64,000 bases of DNA from Parietichytrium sp. I65-24A (GCA_012862575.1 BLSF01000110.1:1-64000), one strand, 5' to 3'; shown: positions 51,973-62,656, numbered from the stretch's first letter. Notes: generated by a model not told the origin, from the sequence alone. Made by a program: numbers and translations.

Positions 51973-52624
51973 CTAGATAAATTTGACACCGGTCTCATCA
52001 ATAGTCTCCTCGTTGTGAAATATTTGCGCCTTGTTCATACCCTCAAGTACTTTGACAGCCTTGAGGCAGAGTTCCGGAGCCATGCCTTCAAGAGAAGAGC
52101 CCCTTGTTAGATCACCTGAATGAAGTTCGTAGAGCGTGTATATTGTTCCGGCGAGTCCATTGCTGTGAATAAACTCGATCATCAGGCTTGCCCAATCAGC
52201 AGGCGTTCGCACGAAAATCAAAAGCGTTTTCCCTTCGTCCTGCCATTCCCCATGGCCCGTGGCAATGAGCTCCTTTGCGACGGCCAGCCTTCCCTCCGGG
52301 TCCAGCTTTCCTGCGCTCGTTCAACACGAAACACCATCAGCGACAGTCAAGTTCGCAGTCATTCATTCATTCATTTATTCTTTCATTCACATCCCGAAAC
52401 CCCAAGAGAACACAGACAAAGAATGCGTTCCAACTTGAGAGAAGAAACTCACGATTTATCGCCTTATTCTCAAACAGCGCAAAGTCATCCAGCGAAAGAG
52501 CCGCTCCGCCGTTCGCAGCAAAGTATTCCAGCACCATCCTCCTCCATACCGCCAACTGCTTTTGCCTCGTGGCCTCCACAGGCTGCAGAGTATACAGCGG
52601 CGCGAACGCTGCAAAGTCCGTCAT
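51973..52624 (-). CDS. ESCRT-II subunit VPS25 (two exons)
   Basis: Exon 1 is 52624-52453 (ATG at 52624) and exon 2 is 52310-51973, joined in phase 1 across a 142-nt intron (GTGAGT...GCAG), giving 169 residues against about 176 in human. YTLQPVEATRQKQLAVWRRM is the conserved N-terminal winged-helix segment, which contains the PPxY-like YTLQP contact. After the splice, KAINRKLDPEGRLAV and FVRTPADWASLMIEFI follow the second winged helix. VPS25 is present in two copies in the Y-shaped ESCRT-II complex on endosomes. The joint reproduces the conserved L-x-R-K-L junction, which confirms the intron. It is convergent with the translin-TRAX gene, 170 bases apart. Confidence 0.95.
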
Positions 52625-53154
52625 CCCGCACGTCAACAATACAGCAATTCAAAGTGTACGCGGGTACTCGCACTCACAGTAAGTACATACGTACGTACGT
52701 ACTGACAGTACTGACTGTGTGTACACGTCCAAAAAAGTGAATCTAATTTTAGAACACGGGATCATCTAAAAAGGGGCGCTCCATGTGCCCATAGATTCGT
52801 ATCTTACAATAGCACCCTGGTAAACGGAGCTCGATCCCTCCTGATTGCGCCATATTCATTCCAATTTTTTACCTCATTTTTCCACAAAGAAGAACGGTAA
52901 CAGAACGCAGGTGTCCTCGCGTACTAGTACCCGTCTCTGTGAGAGGAGTAGGAAGAAGAAAAAGAGGATAAGCAGCTTCTATAGTACAGTTACTGGGCCA
53001 CTTACCAAGTATTGAAGGTGTGTAACGGCGATCGCGGTGGGCTCAAAGGGCTTTGGAGTGGCGTTGGTTGTTGCAACAATAGATATATATATATATATTG
53101 AGCGAGCTCCAAAAGTCGCAAAGAGTGTGAATATAGTGTGGTTTAGTGCGGTTG
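52625..53154. other. Divergent intergenic region
   Basis: Shared by VPS25 and the Erv46-like gene. It has acgtacgt runs (52688-52701) and a TA run at 53081-53099, about 56 bases upstream of the Erv46 ATG, which might act as a TATA element. Confidence 0.45.
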
Positions 53155-54456
53155 ATGCAAGCGCAGAGCGGCGCAAGAAGGACAATGCAATGGCTCGATG
53201 CGAATCCTAAGGTGCGCGCAGAGTTTCGCGTACTGACCGCTCACGGAGGAGCAGCAAGTGTTGCTGCAGTGATGATGATGGTTTTGCTAGTTATCTCTGA
53301 TGTTCGACATCACTTTAAACCGGCGCCAGTGCAGGACGTGGTGGTGGATGCGGCTCTTGGCGAGACATTGCAGATCACGTTCGATGTGCTGTTTCCAAGG
53401 GCCAGGTGCTCGCACTTGTCTGCCATGGCCGTCGACGCCGCGGGAGGCGTGCAGACCATGGCAAAACACGCGGTTTTCAAGCTTCCGCTAAACGCGCAGG
53501 GCCACGCGATCCCTCAGATGTACACCGTCCAGCAGGACAGCGGCGCGGAGACCGTTCTCTCTCACGATGACTCTGCGCGGCGCGAAGGCGAAGGCGAAGA
53601 GGAGAGCGAGGAAGGCAAAGAAGGGGATGGCAGTCCGAAAAGGCGTGCGCACTCCCCAGTTTGCGGAAGCTGTTATGAGGTTATAGACGCGGAGGAGCCG
53701 ATCAAGTGCTGTAACACGTGCGAAGACATCAAACAAGTCTTTGCTTTTCGCGGATGGCACTGGCGCGAAAAGAGCGCCAAGCGATTTTGGCAGTGCCGTG
53801 GGGAAAAGGCCCCCACCGCGAAAGTGACCGACGAACAGCTGGAGGCAGCTGCGGTCGGGTGCCAACTGTTTGGAGCGATTTTCGTTGCGAAGGCTAAGGG
53901 CAGCTTTCACATTGGACCATCGGCGTCTCAATCGAGGTCAGATCTGCTTGCCGCTCTTCTTGGCAAGGCTGGGTCCCATCTGGACATGTCTCACGAAATC
54001 TACGAACTCTGGTTTGGGAGCGTGAGCCCGGAGCGTGCCGCAAGCGCGGTGCGATCGGTTGATTACCGCAGTCCTCCGCAGCCGCCGCCACTCACCGACG
54101 TCGCGCACAACTTTCGCGAATCGACCATCGCACAGTATTACCTTAAAGCAGTGCCAATTGACGTGTCATTCCTGAATGGCACCACCGTGAGCACTTATTC
54201 TTACGCCGCGTCGGAGCACACCAAGGCTGCATCCCGAGGGTCGCACCCTTCGCTGCACTTTTTCTATGACACACCACCACTGCGCCTGGTGTACCGAGAA
54301 GGAACCACGTCTTGGTCGCATCTCTTGACGAATCTCTGTGCGCTTGTCGGCGGCGTCTTCACGGTCTTCGGTATGATCGACTCGCTCATCTACAAGAACA
54401 AGTTCAAGACCATCTCGAAAGCCCTTCAGCGCAAGGCTTCGTCGACCATGAAATAG
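53155..54456 (+). CDS. Erv46/ERGIC3-like ER-Golgi cargo receptor
   Basis: 433 residues from the ATG at 53155. An N-terminal cytosolic segment leads into a transmembrane helix at about 36-54. A lumenal beta-rich domain follows with the paired-cysteine block CGSCYEVIDAEEPIKCCNTC near residues 165-185, RGW and FWQC, and a second transmembrane helix lies near 385-410 (LCALVGGVFTVFGMIDSLIY). This arrangement and the CCNTCEDI motif are characteristic of Erv46. Erv41/Erv46 cycle between ER and Golgi in COPI/COPII vesicles and retrieve escaped ER proteins. A charged low-complexity insert (Glu/Gly/Arg-rich) sits at about 139-160. The C-terminus ends in STMK, without a classical KKxx signal. Confidence 0.93.
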   Translation: MQAQSGARRTMQWLDANPKVRAEFRVLTAHGGAASVAAVMMMVLLVISDVRHHFKPAPVQDVVVDAALGETLQITFDVLFPRARCSHLSAMAVDAAGGVQTMAKHAVFKLPLNAQGHAIPQMYTVQQDSGAETVLSHDDSARREGEGEEESEEGKEGDGSPKRRAHSPVCGSCYEVIDAEEPIKCCNTCEDIKQVFAFRGWHWREKSAKRFWQCRGEKAPTAKVTDEQLEAAAVGCQLFGAIFVAKAKGSFHIGPSASQSRSDLLAALLGKAGSHLDMSHEIYELWFGSVSPERAASAVRSVDYRSPPQPPPLTDVAHNFRESTIAQYYLKAVPIDVSFLNGTTVSTYSYAASEHTKAASRGSHPSLHFFYDTPPLRLVYREGTTSWSHLLTNLCALVGGVFTVFGMIDSLIYKNKFKTISKALQRKASSTMK

Positions 54457-55196
54457 CTGAGTTCTTGAGTTCTGCTACGACTCTGCTTGCGAACCGCTCT
54501 CTCTCTCTCTGTCTCTCCCTCTTACTACCTCTCTCTGCCCTGAACACCTATTTACCTTAACTGCTGCGCCATTGTGCAGAAAAGAATGGAACTGCACACA
54601 GAGCAGGCGTGCCAATTCTCCGCGCACCAACTTCAATGCTGACGAGCAGGAACTAAAGCTCTGAACGTCCATTACAACCCACAAATCTAATCTCTCTCGT
54701 TTTCAGCAAAAGCACACTTGCTTTTCGTTTCCCGACTCCTCATTCTCAGCCACGACACATCCTTGCAGGAGTCTCATGGGTCTCTCATGTGCCTTCTTCC
54801 TTTTGGAACCTTCATCAATCAACTTCGGGATACCCTTGTTCAGCATTCGCAGTCAAGTCAGTTATCAACCGGCTCGACTGCAGAAAAAGTGTAAATGTCA
54901 AAAGAGCAAACGATGCGACCTGGCACCTGGCACCTGGCACCATTCCCAATCTTCAACTTTCAATCAACTTTTAATCTCTTCTTTCCAATCCATACTTCCT
55001 CACCGTATAAAATTACAATCCCAAATTCCACATTACACTTATTACACTCCCCAAGATGAGTACTTTGCAGCAAATGCTTTCTATCTGCTATCTATAGTAT
55101 CAACACCTCCATCACTACAGCGCAAGTGCATGCCCGCGAGACGACGCGGGAGAGAGTTGCAGGTACGCTTACGCGTTGGCGTACGTGCGCGGTAAG
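54457..55196. other. Intergenic, tandem plus-strand genes
   Basis: 740 bases with a short acctggc direct repeat (54918-54942) and AT-rich sequence after 54950. No gene supported. Confidence 0.5.
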
Positions 55197-56019
55197 ATGC
55201 TGCGCATCCTCACAGGTGAGTCCGGAGTTTGGATGTTGAAAAGCGTGGCAACTTTCGCAAGCGTGGAGTGAGAGTTGGATGACTGACTGACTGACTGACT
55301 GACTGGTCCCGGGACTTGTTCGTGTTGGTTTGTCTGTATTCGTCTGTATTGGCTTTGTTGGCTGTGCTCTGTTGTCGTATCGATCTGTCTGTCTGCCGTC
55401 GTATCCTCGTGATGGCGCGTGGGTGTCGGGATGCTTGCATGTCGCAGGGCCGATGTTCGCCGGGAAGACCACGCGGCTTATGCAGTGCGTGGCAGGCGGA
55501 AAGCAGCGCGGGGACAATGTGGTGGTGGCGAAATGGAGCCTCGACACGAGGTCCGGGTCGCTGAAGAGCATCAGGACACACAGCGGATTGCTGCTCGACA
55601 GCGGCGTTCATGCGTACGAAAGCTTGGACCACGTGGACTTGAATCTTCTGGATGATGGAGCGCACAAGCGCGCTATGCTGGCAGTGGACGAGGCGCATTT
55701 CTTCAAGCGTGACTTGCTGCGCCTCTGGGACAGGTTCCGTGAACGCAACGCGCGTCGCGCTAGAGAGGAGCGCGACACGCTGGTAGTATCCGGGCTGGAT
55801 TTGGACTTTAAACGGGAGCAGATAGGGCACGTGTTAGACCTCATAAACGACTTTGGCGATGACCCAGACGTCGAGATCGAGATGCTCACTGCTAAATGCT
55901 ACGACTGCGGGGAGGAGGCCGCGTATTCCATGCGCACGCAGCCAAGTCAAGAACAAATCTTGGTTGGCGGCGGCGAGATGTACAGACCTTCTTGCGCGAA
56001 GCATCACCGCCTTCCGTGA
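55197..56019 (+). CDS. Thymidine kinase, TK1-type (two exons)
   Basis: Exon 1 is 55197-55215 (only ATG plus 16 bases) and exon 2 is 55448-56019, in phase 1 across a 232-nt intron (GTGAGT...CGCAG). The joint yields MLRILTGPMFAGKTT, the TK1 P-loop with the initiator methionine. The protein has 196 residues. Other features are LAVDEAHFF (DExH-like Mg/ATP segment), VVSGLDLDFKRE (lasso region) and two zinc-binding pairs, CYDC and CAKHH. The enzyme phosphorylates thymidine in the nucleotide salvage pathway. The intron contains a TGAC tetranucleotide repeat. Confidence 0.95.
55280..55305. repeat. (GACT)n repeat in the thymidine kinase intron
   Basis: Six tandem GACT units inside 55216-55447. Confidence 0.9.
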
Positions 56020-56301
56020 GGCAGATCTTCGTCCGTTTAGTGCCAAGAGCTCCCACAAGACAAACATTTCTGCGTTGCGTATTTACTCAGCACTGGTCCA
56101 CGTTGTTGTCCTTCTTCGGGTCGGGCTTCTCCATTTGCGCATGGTTTTCAACGCTGTTGAGAAGACTCTCTCTATTGATTCTACTTGTGAAGGGCGAGAA
56201 GAGAGAGAAAAGCTAGTACGTTCTTACATTCCTTAGGTTTTATAGAGTTGAGAACGAAAAGACAATTATATTCAATCGGCGAGATTTGTGCGAAATATTG
56301 A

Positions 56302-59300
56302 TTACATGAAGCCGCTGCTTTCCAAAGTCACGGCCAGGTCCTCGCACAATCTCTGCTTGAGTTGACTCGACACTGCCTCAATGCGCTCTTTGCTCTTGCG
56401 TGAGTTAATTCCGCGCATGATGACCTCCACAAGCTCACTATTGACGCGTAACCGAGTAGGGATTAGGACGCCCGGAGGAAGCGAAGGAGCAGAAGTGACG
56501 CTGTTCCCGCGCGACTGTCGCATCGTTTCTGTGGAGCCAATTTTCCGTATGACTACCTGTTTGGAGCAGCGGGGAGACTCCGGTGGGAGTGAAAGTGAGG
56601 AGCCACAGTCTGAGTGGACTGGGCTTCCCAGGCTCGAGTTGGAGCCCGAGGGAGATTTTCGGGAACCCATGGGCGGCGACCCAGAGTCCTTGGAGTGGGA
56701 GGTCCATCGCACACGGATTCTGCGGCTCTTCTCAGCGGACTCGGGTGGGGGAGGAGAGGACACTGAATCGGATCGCAAGTCAATGATGTCCGACTCGTAG
56801 CCACACAGCTGGCCCTTCAAAAAATCGTCGATGGTATTCTGAATGGACACACATCGCCCAAAATTTACAAGGTGTGGGCGCTCCTGCGCAACCACAGGGA
56901 TATTGTGCTCCAGAGGAAAGAGCAATTTGGTAGTGAGGCCGAGAAAGGGAATATGACTCTTGTTGGCACATTTTGACAAGTCAGCGCGATACACGAGGTA
57001 GTCGCCTCGGTTCTTGACGGCGCGCTGGAGATGCTCAAACCGGTGCTTGTCCTTTTCCTTGACAAAGTCCCACAGCCAAGACATGAGCGGCTGGCTGAGG
57101 CCGGCCACAATTCCGAAGAAGGTGTGGAAGTTTCGGAGCCGGCGGCATTCAGTGGCGACATCCAAAAAGAAGACCAGGCGGCTTGCCCTCTCCACGACCT
57201 CAATATGGCGATCCAAGATGTAAGTCAGGGGCCACCAGGAGTAACTGTCGAAACCCTCGATCATGCTCTGCACGTACAGATTGGCGTCTCGCGTGGTTTT
57301 CGTGACAAGGTCAGCAGGTTTGATATGGCTATAACAAGTATCATACAGCATCCACGTCAAGCACTGCGCGACCTCCGAAGCACTGTACTGGGAAAGTTCG
57401 GTCCTGCCCGCGCTCTTCGATTCTTGTGGAGGATATCGAGGGACGGACCCCTGCGAAGCGGATTTTTTCCTTCGCCATCCAGTACTGAGACTACGCGACC
57501 TATTATGGAACAGGGAGGACGGCGTGGTGCGTTTGGGCTTTGGCGGATTCGCCTCTTTGACTGGAGTCGTGGCCGGGTCCGAGCTCTGGCTGCGTGTTGG
57601 AAGAGGCGGCTGAGGCGGGAGATGCACAGACGCAGCAGGAGGTGGGGGCGGTGTCGCCACCATGCCACTGACTCCGCTGAGCGACAGAAGCGAGTTACTC
57701 TGGCGCGAAGTAAGACTGTCTCCGTTGGTGTTTTCGGAAGGCGTCTCGCCTCCGGTATGTGGCCGGGCTTTTGAGTCAACCGCCGGATCATGACTTGCGT
57801 GACTCCAACCTTCTGGCTCAAAAGCACTCTCGAGCCCACGCGGTGAGCCGATACAGTATGTTGACACCGAAAGCATACCGTCTGGCTCGCTATGCGCATC
57901 CCAAGAGTCTTTGTGCGGTGTCCCGTTGCTGTTGACCTCGAACGCGGCGCAGTTCACCACCAATAGCCTGGAAGCCCTCTCCAGGTCCTGGCCACTCATA
58001 TGCACCACGCAGACCGCCTGATGAACCCAATACCAGAGGAAATCGTAAGCGTTCTTTCGCAAAACTTCTTCCCCTGCGTCCAATCCAAGGTCCTTCAGGA
58101 CCCGACGAAGGGTATCGCGATGCTTTTTAAACGCCTTGATCTGACTTTCGTTCATTTTGCTGATCTCCTCGCTCGTGGTCATCTTGTCCTCAACAATGGA
58201 GGTGACGGCCAGGATTCCATCATCCGAGGTCATCAAGCGCAACTTTCGCACCAACGAAACAGATTCTTCCTCTTCCTCTTCCTCGTCTTCCTCTCCCTTC
58301 TCCCCATGTTGGTCCACAACGAGGTTGGAGTCCCCATCCTCGCTGGTATCTGCGGCGGTGCTGCGCGATCCTGGATCGCCAGCATCTCCATCTGCAGTAA
58401 TAGAAGCGGCAGTGTCGCGAGCGCCTTGATCAGAGCTTGCCTCTTTCGAGGAGCGCTCTTCACACTGTTCTTCTTCTTCTTCTTCCAAGAGTACTTCGTC
58501 ACCAGAGCTGCTTTGTCGGGAGCTACTGCGCCCATCCTCGTCGTGCGGCAACACCTCCTCAAAGTCGCCGCCGGTTGCGCTAACATTCACATCAACAGCG
58601 CGGACCTCGATGTTTGTTGATTTCCTGAGATGCTTGTCAACTCCATCGAGATTGTCGTTTAACAGTGCATTCTGCGGCTCCTCAAAGTCTTCTTCCGAGT
58701 TCCTGGATGAGGTCCTGGTCAAGATGGTGTCTTCAGACCGCTCCGAATGCAAAACCCCTCGCTTGTGAACAAGCACGTCCTCCGCGGACGAGAGTCGGGT
58801 GTTGGCGTTTCTCCAGATTTCTTTTCCAAAGAGAGCGTCGTCGGGTTCCATGATTCCCGCCACGTCTACATTTCCTGGATTTTCGCGAAGTAGAAAGCCC
58901 TCCAGAATGTCCAGCATTCTAGACGCTGTGGTAAACTGATTATAGCACAAAAGAAAGGCGTCCCAATGGCCGTCGCCGCGGGACCCCACTAGAAACCACA
59001 TGAGACTTTCTACGCTAGCATACATAATTTGCATCCCCGGTTCGCTCTCTGCTCCGCGTTTGGCCCGCATGTTTTTCCACGTCTGCGAGGACCCGACCAG
59101 AGAGCCTCTGTCGGAGGCTGGGATGGGATCCACCAGGAGCTCAAAGCGCTCGTCCTCCATCAGCTCCGTGCTGAGTATGGTGTGCTTATTCTGGCTCGAG
59201 CCTCTAGCGCGCGGGTGTTGCCCGTTCGCGCCATCCGCAGAAGTCGTGCTCTGCGTGCTCTCCTGGGAATTGGACCTTCTGGTCATCGTTGTCCCGTTCT

Positions 59301-59718
59301 GTGTGGGCCGTGGAGGATGTGCGACGAGATTCATCCGAGCCGGGCTTGCCTGCGAGGTAGGCGAGGGCGCAGTGAGGGCCTCTTTCAGGCGAGTGGCGCC
59401 GCGAGGATGCCCGAACTCGAAGCTCGGATCGTCAAAATCCGGCATATCCGTGCTCTTCTTCTCTTCTTCCGGAGGGTTGCTCCCGAGGGTGTCACTGTTG
59501 CCGGCTATACTAGACAGGCTCGCGCGCGCGTAATCGCTGTCGGAGAGGTGGCTATTCATGTCTTCTCCATGGTCTGTTCCATCGTCCGACCGCAAACTCG
59601 TAGCTGAGTCTCGCGACGTCAAGCCTAGCCACCTTTTCATTTGCGTATTTTTCTTGTGCCATTTCTGCTTTATCATGTCTCGCTTCCTCTGCCGAGACTT
59701 GAGGCTGCTCGACTCCAT
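56302..59718 (-). CDS. Ras-type guanine nucleotide exchange factor (RasGEF)
   Basis: 1138 residues from the ATG at 59718. A basic N-terminus (KSRQRKRDMIKQKWHKK) is followed by disordered Ser/Asp regions. RasGEF-N (REM) elements lie at about 230-290 (SVESLMWFLVGSRGDG, then YNQFTTASRMLDILEGFLL) and about 553-566 (YDFLWYWVHQAV), split by a 260-residue acidic insertion with poly-Glu runs. The catalytic Cdc25-type domain is at about 775-975: SASEVAQCLTWML, IKPADLV, RLRNFHTFFGIVAGL, RGDYLVYRADLSKC, HIPFLGL and PHLVNFGR. The Pro/Ser-rich region at about 630-760 is a likely interaction linker. The protein activates a Ras-family GTPase at membranes. The insertion between the two halves of the REM is unusually long. 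Confidence 0.88.
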   Translation of the reverse strand: MESSSLKSRQRKRDMIKQKWHKKNTQMKRWLGLTSRDSATSLRSDDGTDHGEDMNSHLSDSDYARASLSSIAGNSDTLGSNPPEEEKKSTDMPDFDDPSFEFGHPRGATRLKEALTAPSPTSQASPARMNLVAHPPRPTQNGTTMTRRSNSQESTQSTTSADGANGQHPRARGSSQNKHTILSTELMEDERFELLVDPIPASDRGSLVGSSQTWKNMRAKRGAESEPGMQIMYASVESLMWFLVGSRGDGHWDAFLLCYNQFTTASRMLDILEGFLLRENPGNVDVAGIMEPDDALFGKEIWRNANTRLSSAEDVLVHKRGVLHSERSEDTILTRTSSRNSEEDFEEPQNALLNDNLDGVDKHLRKSTNIEVRAVDVNVSATGGDFEEVLPHDEDGRSSSRQSSSGDEVLLEEEEEEQCEERSSKEASSDQGARDTAASITADGDAGDPGSRSTAADTSEDGDSNLVVDQHGEKGEEDEEEEEEESVSLVRKLRLMTSDDGILAVTSIVEDKMTTSEEISKMNESQIKAFKKHRDTLRRVLKDLGLDAGEEVLRKNAYDFLWYWVHQAVCVVHMSGQDLERASRLLVVNCAAFEVNSNGTPHKDSWDAHSEPDGMLSVSTYCIGSPRGLESAFEPEGWSHASHDPAVDSKARPHTGGETPSENTNGDSLTSRQSNSLLSLSGVSGMVATPPPPPAASVHLPPQPPLPTRSQSSDPATTPVKEANPPKPKRTTPSSLFHNRSRSLSTGWRRKKSASQGSVPRYPPQESKSAGRTELSQYSASEVAQCLTWMLYDTCYSHIKPADLVTKTTRDANLYVQSMIEGFDSYSWWPLTYILDRHIEVVERASRLVFFLDVATECRRLRNFHTFFGIVAGLSQPLMSWLWDFVKEKDKHRFEHLQRAVKNRGDYLVYRADLSKCANKSHIPFLGLTTKLLFPLEHNIPVVAQERPHLVNFGRCVSIQNTIDDFLKGQLCGYESDIIDLRSDSVSSPPPPESAEKSRRIRVRWTSHSKDSGSPPMGSRKSPSGSNSSLGSPVHSDCGSSLSLPPESPRCSKQVVIRKIGSTETMRQSRGNSVTSAPSLPPGVLIPTRLRVNSELVEVIMRGINSRKSKERIEAVSSQLKQRLCEDLAVTLESSGFM

Positions 59719-60590
59719 CGTGGTCCGTCGCAGCTCGCTAATGCAGCATTCAAAAGTATCCACAACCGCGCATCCCTCGCCACGTACCAACGGAGTTTCT
59801 TTGATCCCCTCTGCGCCGCTGCCCTTTCTCCAATGTTCTCCGATGTTTTCCAATGTTTTCCAAATGCTTTCCAAATGCTTTCCAAATGCTTTCCGATGAT
59901 CAGCGACTCCTTGTCCCCGACGATATCGAGTATCAATATCCACCACACTCACACGTGCGTGCGTTCAAAGAAAGATACTCGCCAAACACGGACTCCGATC
60001 CCAGCGATATGATATATGAAATATGGAAACCACCACTCACTCTCCCAATGTATTATATCTGATATCTCAATACAGAGTTGCACTCCACGCCAGTGTATCC
60101 AACTCGATCCCCCCGAGCCACGCAGCCCGCCCGCCCGACGATAGTGTTTATCCCAGCGCCGCCGCTAGTGTCCGCGCACGTGCGCGTCGTACTGTGCTGT
60201 GAGCCGCGGACCCTCTGCTCGTCCTCCTCTGATCCACCTGACTACTCACAAAAGTTTCCACTGCGGATCCCCTCTCTTCTCTCTCTCTCTCTCTGTCTCT
60301 CTGTCTCTCTCTCACACGCGCGCGCGGACGCTTTGTCCTCGCCGGCTCTCCCACAGGACGAAAGCTGGCAGCTTGTTCGCGGTGTCCTGTCCTCTCTGCG
60401 CGTAGCTGTGGGGTCCTCGGGGCCTGTTGTGAGGGGGCTTGGCGATGCCAGTGGTGCTGCTACGCAGGAGGGTGTGGATGCTAGCGAAAGAGGTAGCGGC
60501 GCGGGTGAGGGTGGCAAAAGTTTTCTCTCTGTTTTCCTCGATTTGTTTTACTGCTAGTTGATTGGTTAGTTGGGTTGTCCACTTCGCCTG

Positions 60591-60625
<35 letters not shown>

Positions 60626-61226
60626 TTGTTTTGGGCTTTGTGAGGAGGTCACTGGCTTCCCTCTGAGGAATAAATTCTCTCTCGAAAATAATTCAACTTA
60701 TTCAGAACTAGCGAATGTGGTAGTGGATAGCTAGTGAGAAGGTCCTTGCTTTTCCTCTGTCCTCTCTTTTTCGCTCTCCGTCTTATGCGTTTTTATCGGG
60801 TTGCTACCCGGCAATCTCTCTTTGAAGAGTGGCAGAGTGTGTGTTTCCTAGCCGCTGACCATACAGAAAGCGCTAGCCCATACCTTCACTATCGAATGTG
60901 CTGGGAAAGGGGTAGGATACATCTGTGCAATTTCTTCTTTTCTCGGACTCAACTTTCAGTGGAGTGTTCTGGGGAGGGTGCCTCTCTCCTCACAGGGTGT
61001 TGTGAGGCGCTTCCACTCTTTGCTGTGCATCTGAATTTGCTCTTCTGAATTTCTGACTTGGCCAGTTTTCCCTATGTAAACTTAAGCCAAGTTAGATGCA
61101 AATTCGTAACTTACTGCTAGAGAGAATAAAAGGTGGTCGTCGGTTTCTTCCTCTTATGCAGGATAGTATCCGAACAAGTAGGAGTGGTCAAGTCCGCCAC
61201 AACTTTTCGCCTTCTACTGTGATGCG
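59719..61226. other. Intergenic region upstream of RasGEF
   Basis: Includes a tandem 10-11-mer (caaatgctttc, 59848-59895) in the RasGEF 5' region and CT runs (60268-60315 and 60591-60627). No gene supported. Confidence 0.55.
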
Positions 61227-61628
61227 TAGGAAAGGATTACCCCTACGTCGTGATCTTTTCGCTAATCACTCTCAGTGTTCAACGTAGAAAATCGCGCTTT
61301 CAGATCCCGTATTACACCCATCTAGTAAATATCCTTAAGCAAAATTGGAGATAGAGAGGGAGTGCATTTCTCGCTTGTAATATCGACTAAAAGTAGGACT
61401 ATAGGGCCTCTAGGAATTGCCCAAAGAAATGTCCCAAAGCCCGTGTTGCGAAGGAAAGACTTCTAATAAGAACAGGAACAAGGCTGGTAGCAGAAACGCT
61501 GGAACAAAACTCGGAAGGTTCAGCTCCTTGCTCATGAACAACGAACTATTGTTTTAGTTCATGTGGGTGTGTGCGTGTATTGATTGCTCTATGGGATGGG
61601 CAGTGGTAGGTTTTACTGTTCATCATAG

Positions 61629-62426
61629 CTAGGGAATAATTAAGAGACGACTTTTCGATCGCTTCTGCCAGCTTTTCCAGTTTGCAAAAGTCTGCAATGT
61701 ATCATTTTCACATGTTTTCACGCGTTCTACTTGGCCGATCATGATGTTGGATGGATGAACGTAATGAACGCGAACTTTGGTGGCTGTCGATTTCCATTCG
61801 TTCGTGCGCAGGCCCGGCAGTCCGGCGTCCATCATGATCGTCGTAATGCACGACATGACGGCGATGATCCGCTCGCTGGTGAGCTCGATCAAACCGCTTG
61901 GCTTTCGATGGCAGCCTCTGGCGATAATCAATCAATCAAACAATCAATCAATCAATCAATCATTCATTCAGTCAATCAATCAATCAACCTGCGCTCTCGA
62001 GTCATTGAGACCGCTCTCTTCGCCGCCCGCTGCAAGCGAGTCGGGCTTGCATAGCTCGCAGTGCTCACATCCGCGTAGAAAACGGGACATAAACTTAGGC
62101 GTCGATCGCGCAACGCCTTGTAACTTGAGCCAGCCGGCGTTTAGGGCAGGCGCTTGCCAATCAATCTCGTGCAGTTTCGACCTCAGGCACTCCAAGATTG
62201 GCGTGGCCTTCTGCTCGATGAGAGAGTAAGTTTTTGAGAGAGGGAACTGAACACGTGCAAATGTACCCAGTAAGTTTCACAGTGGTACTGAGTACTCAGT
62301 ACCCAGCCGAAAGAGTCGGAAGCGCAATACTTGGCGCCCACGAGCCGAGGCATCCGCTCGCCCAATCGCAGCTGCCTCGCCCGTCTTTTCAAGTTATCCG
62401 TAGCCAGCGCATAGGAGGTCCCGTTC
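61629..62426 (-). CDS. Unknown multi-exon gene, copy 1 (tentative)
   Basis: Minus-strand segments that look coding. (1) A basic stretch about 62426-62303 (LATDNLKRRARQLRLGERMP) ending in GGCTGG before GTACTG. (2) 62210-61989, open for 74 codons, with a CEHCELC cysteine cluster, flanked by CAG and GT. (3) A last exon ending at 61629 with a helical region (LIELTSERIIAVMSCITTIM). The intervening intron is the AATC repeat tract. A 3-bp in-frame difference from copy 2 and conservative substitutions support coding, but phase between segments 2 and 3 needs an alternative acceptor. An in-frame TGA near 62430 is absent in copy 2. The family is unknown. Confidence 0.35.
61926..61987. repeat. (AATC)n array, copy 1
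   Basis: Imperfect AATC units lying in the presumed intron of the duplicated gene. The equivalent array in copy 2 is at about 63357-63417. Confidence 0.9.
62284..62303. repeat. 20-nt perfect palindrome, copy 1
   Basis: ggtactgagtactcagtacc reads the same on both strands. It abuts the presumed splice donor of the duplicated gene. Copy 2 at 63714-63733 is identical. Confidence 0.9.
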
Positions 62427-62656
62427 GCTCACCGCGCGTCCAATCAGTCTTCGGTGGACATGCGAGAATGATGCAAACAAAATGAAACAAACAGAGCATT
62501 TTCGCGCGCTGTCTTTTCATTGAAGAATTACCATCATGATTATCATAACCATTTACTTTATCCTTTTCATTTCCATTGTCGCATGCTTTCCCTTCCATTC
62601 TTTTACCTTTTTTTTAAATATTAAAAAAAAAGAAATAAAGAGACAAAGCAAAGTCG

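Larger units (their letters stand above)
61227..62570. repeat. 1.34-kb duplicated segment, copy 1
   Basis: Nearly identical to 62659-64000, with scattered substitutions and a few small indels. The second copy starts right after the N at 62657 and continues to the end of the window, so its full length is unknown. Confidence 0.95.
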
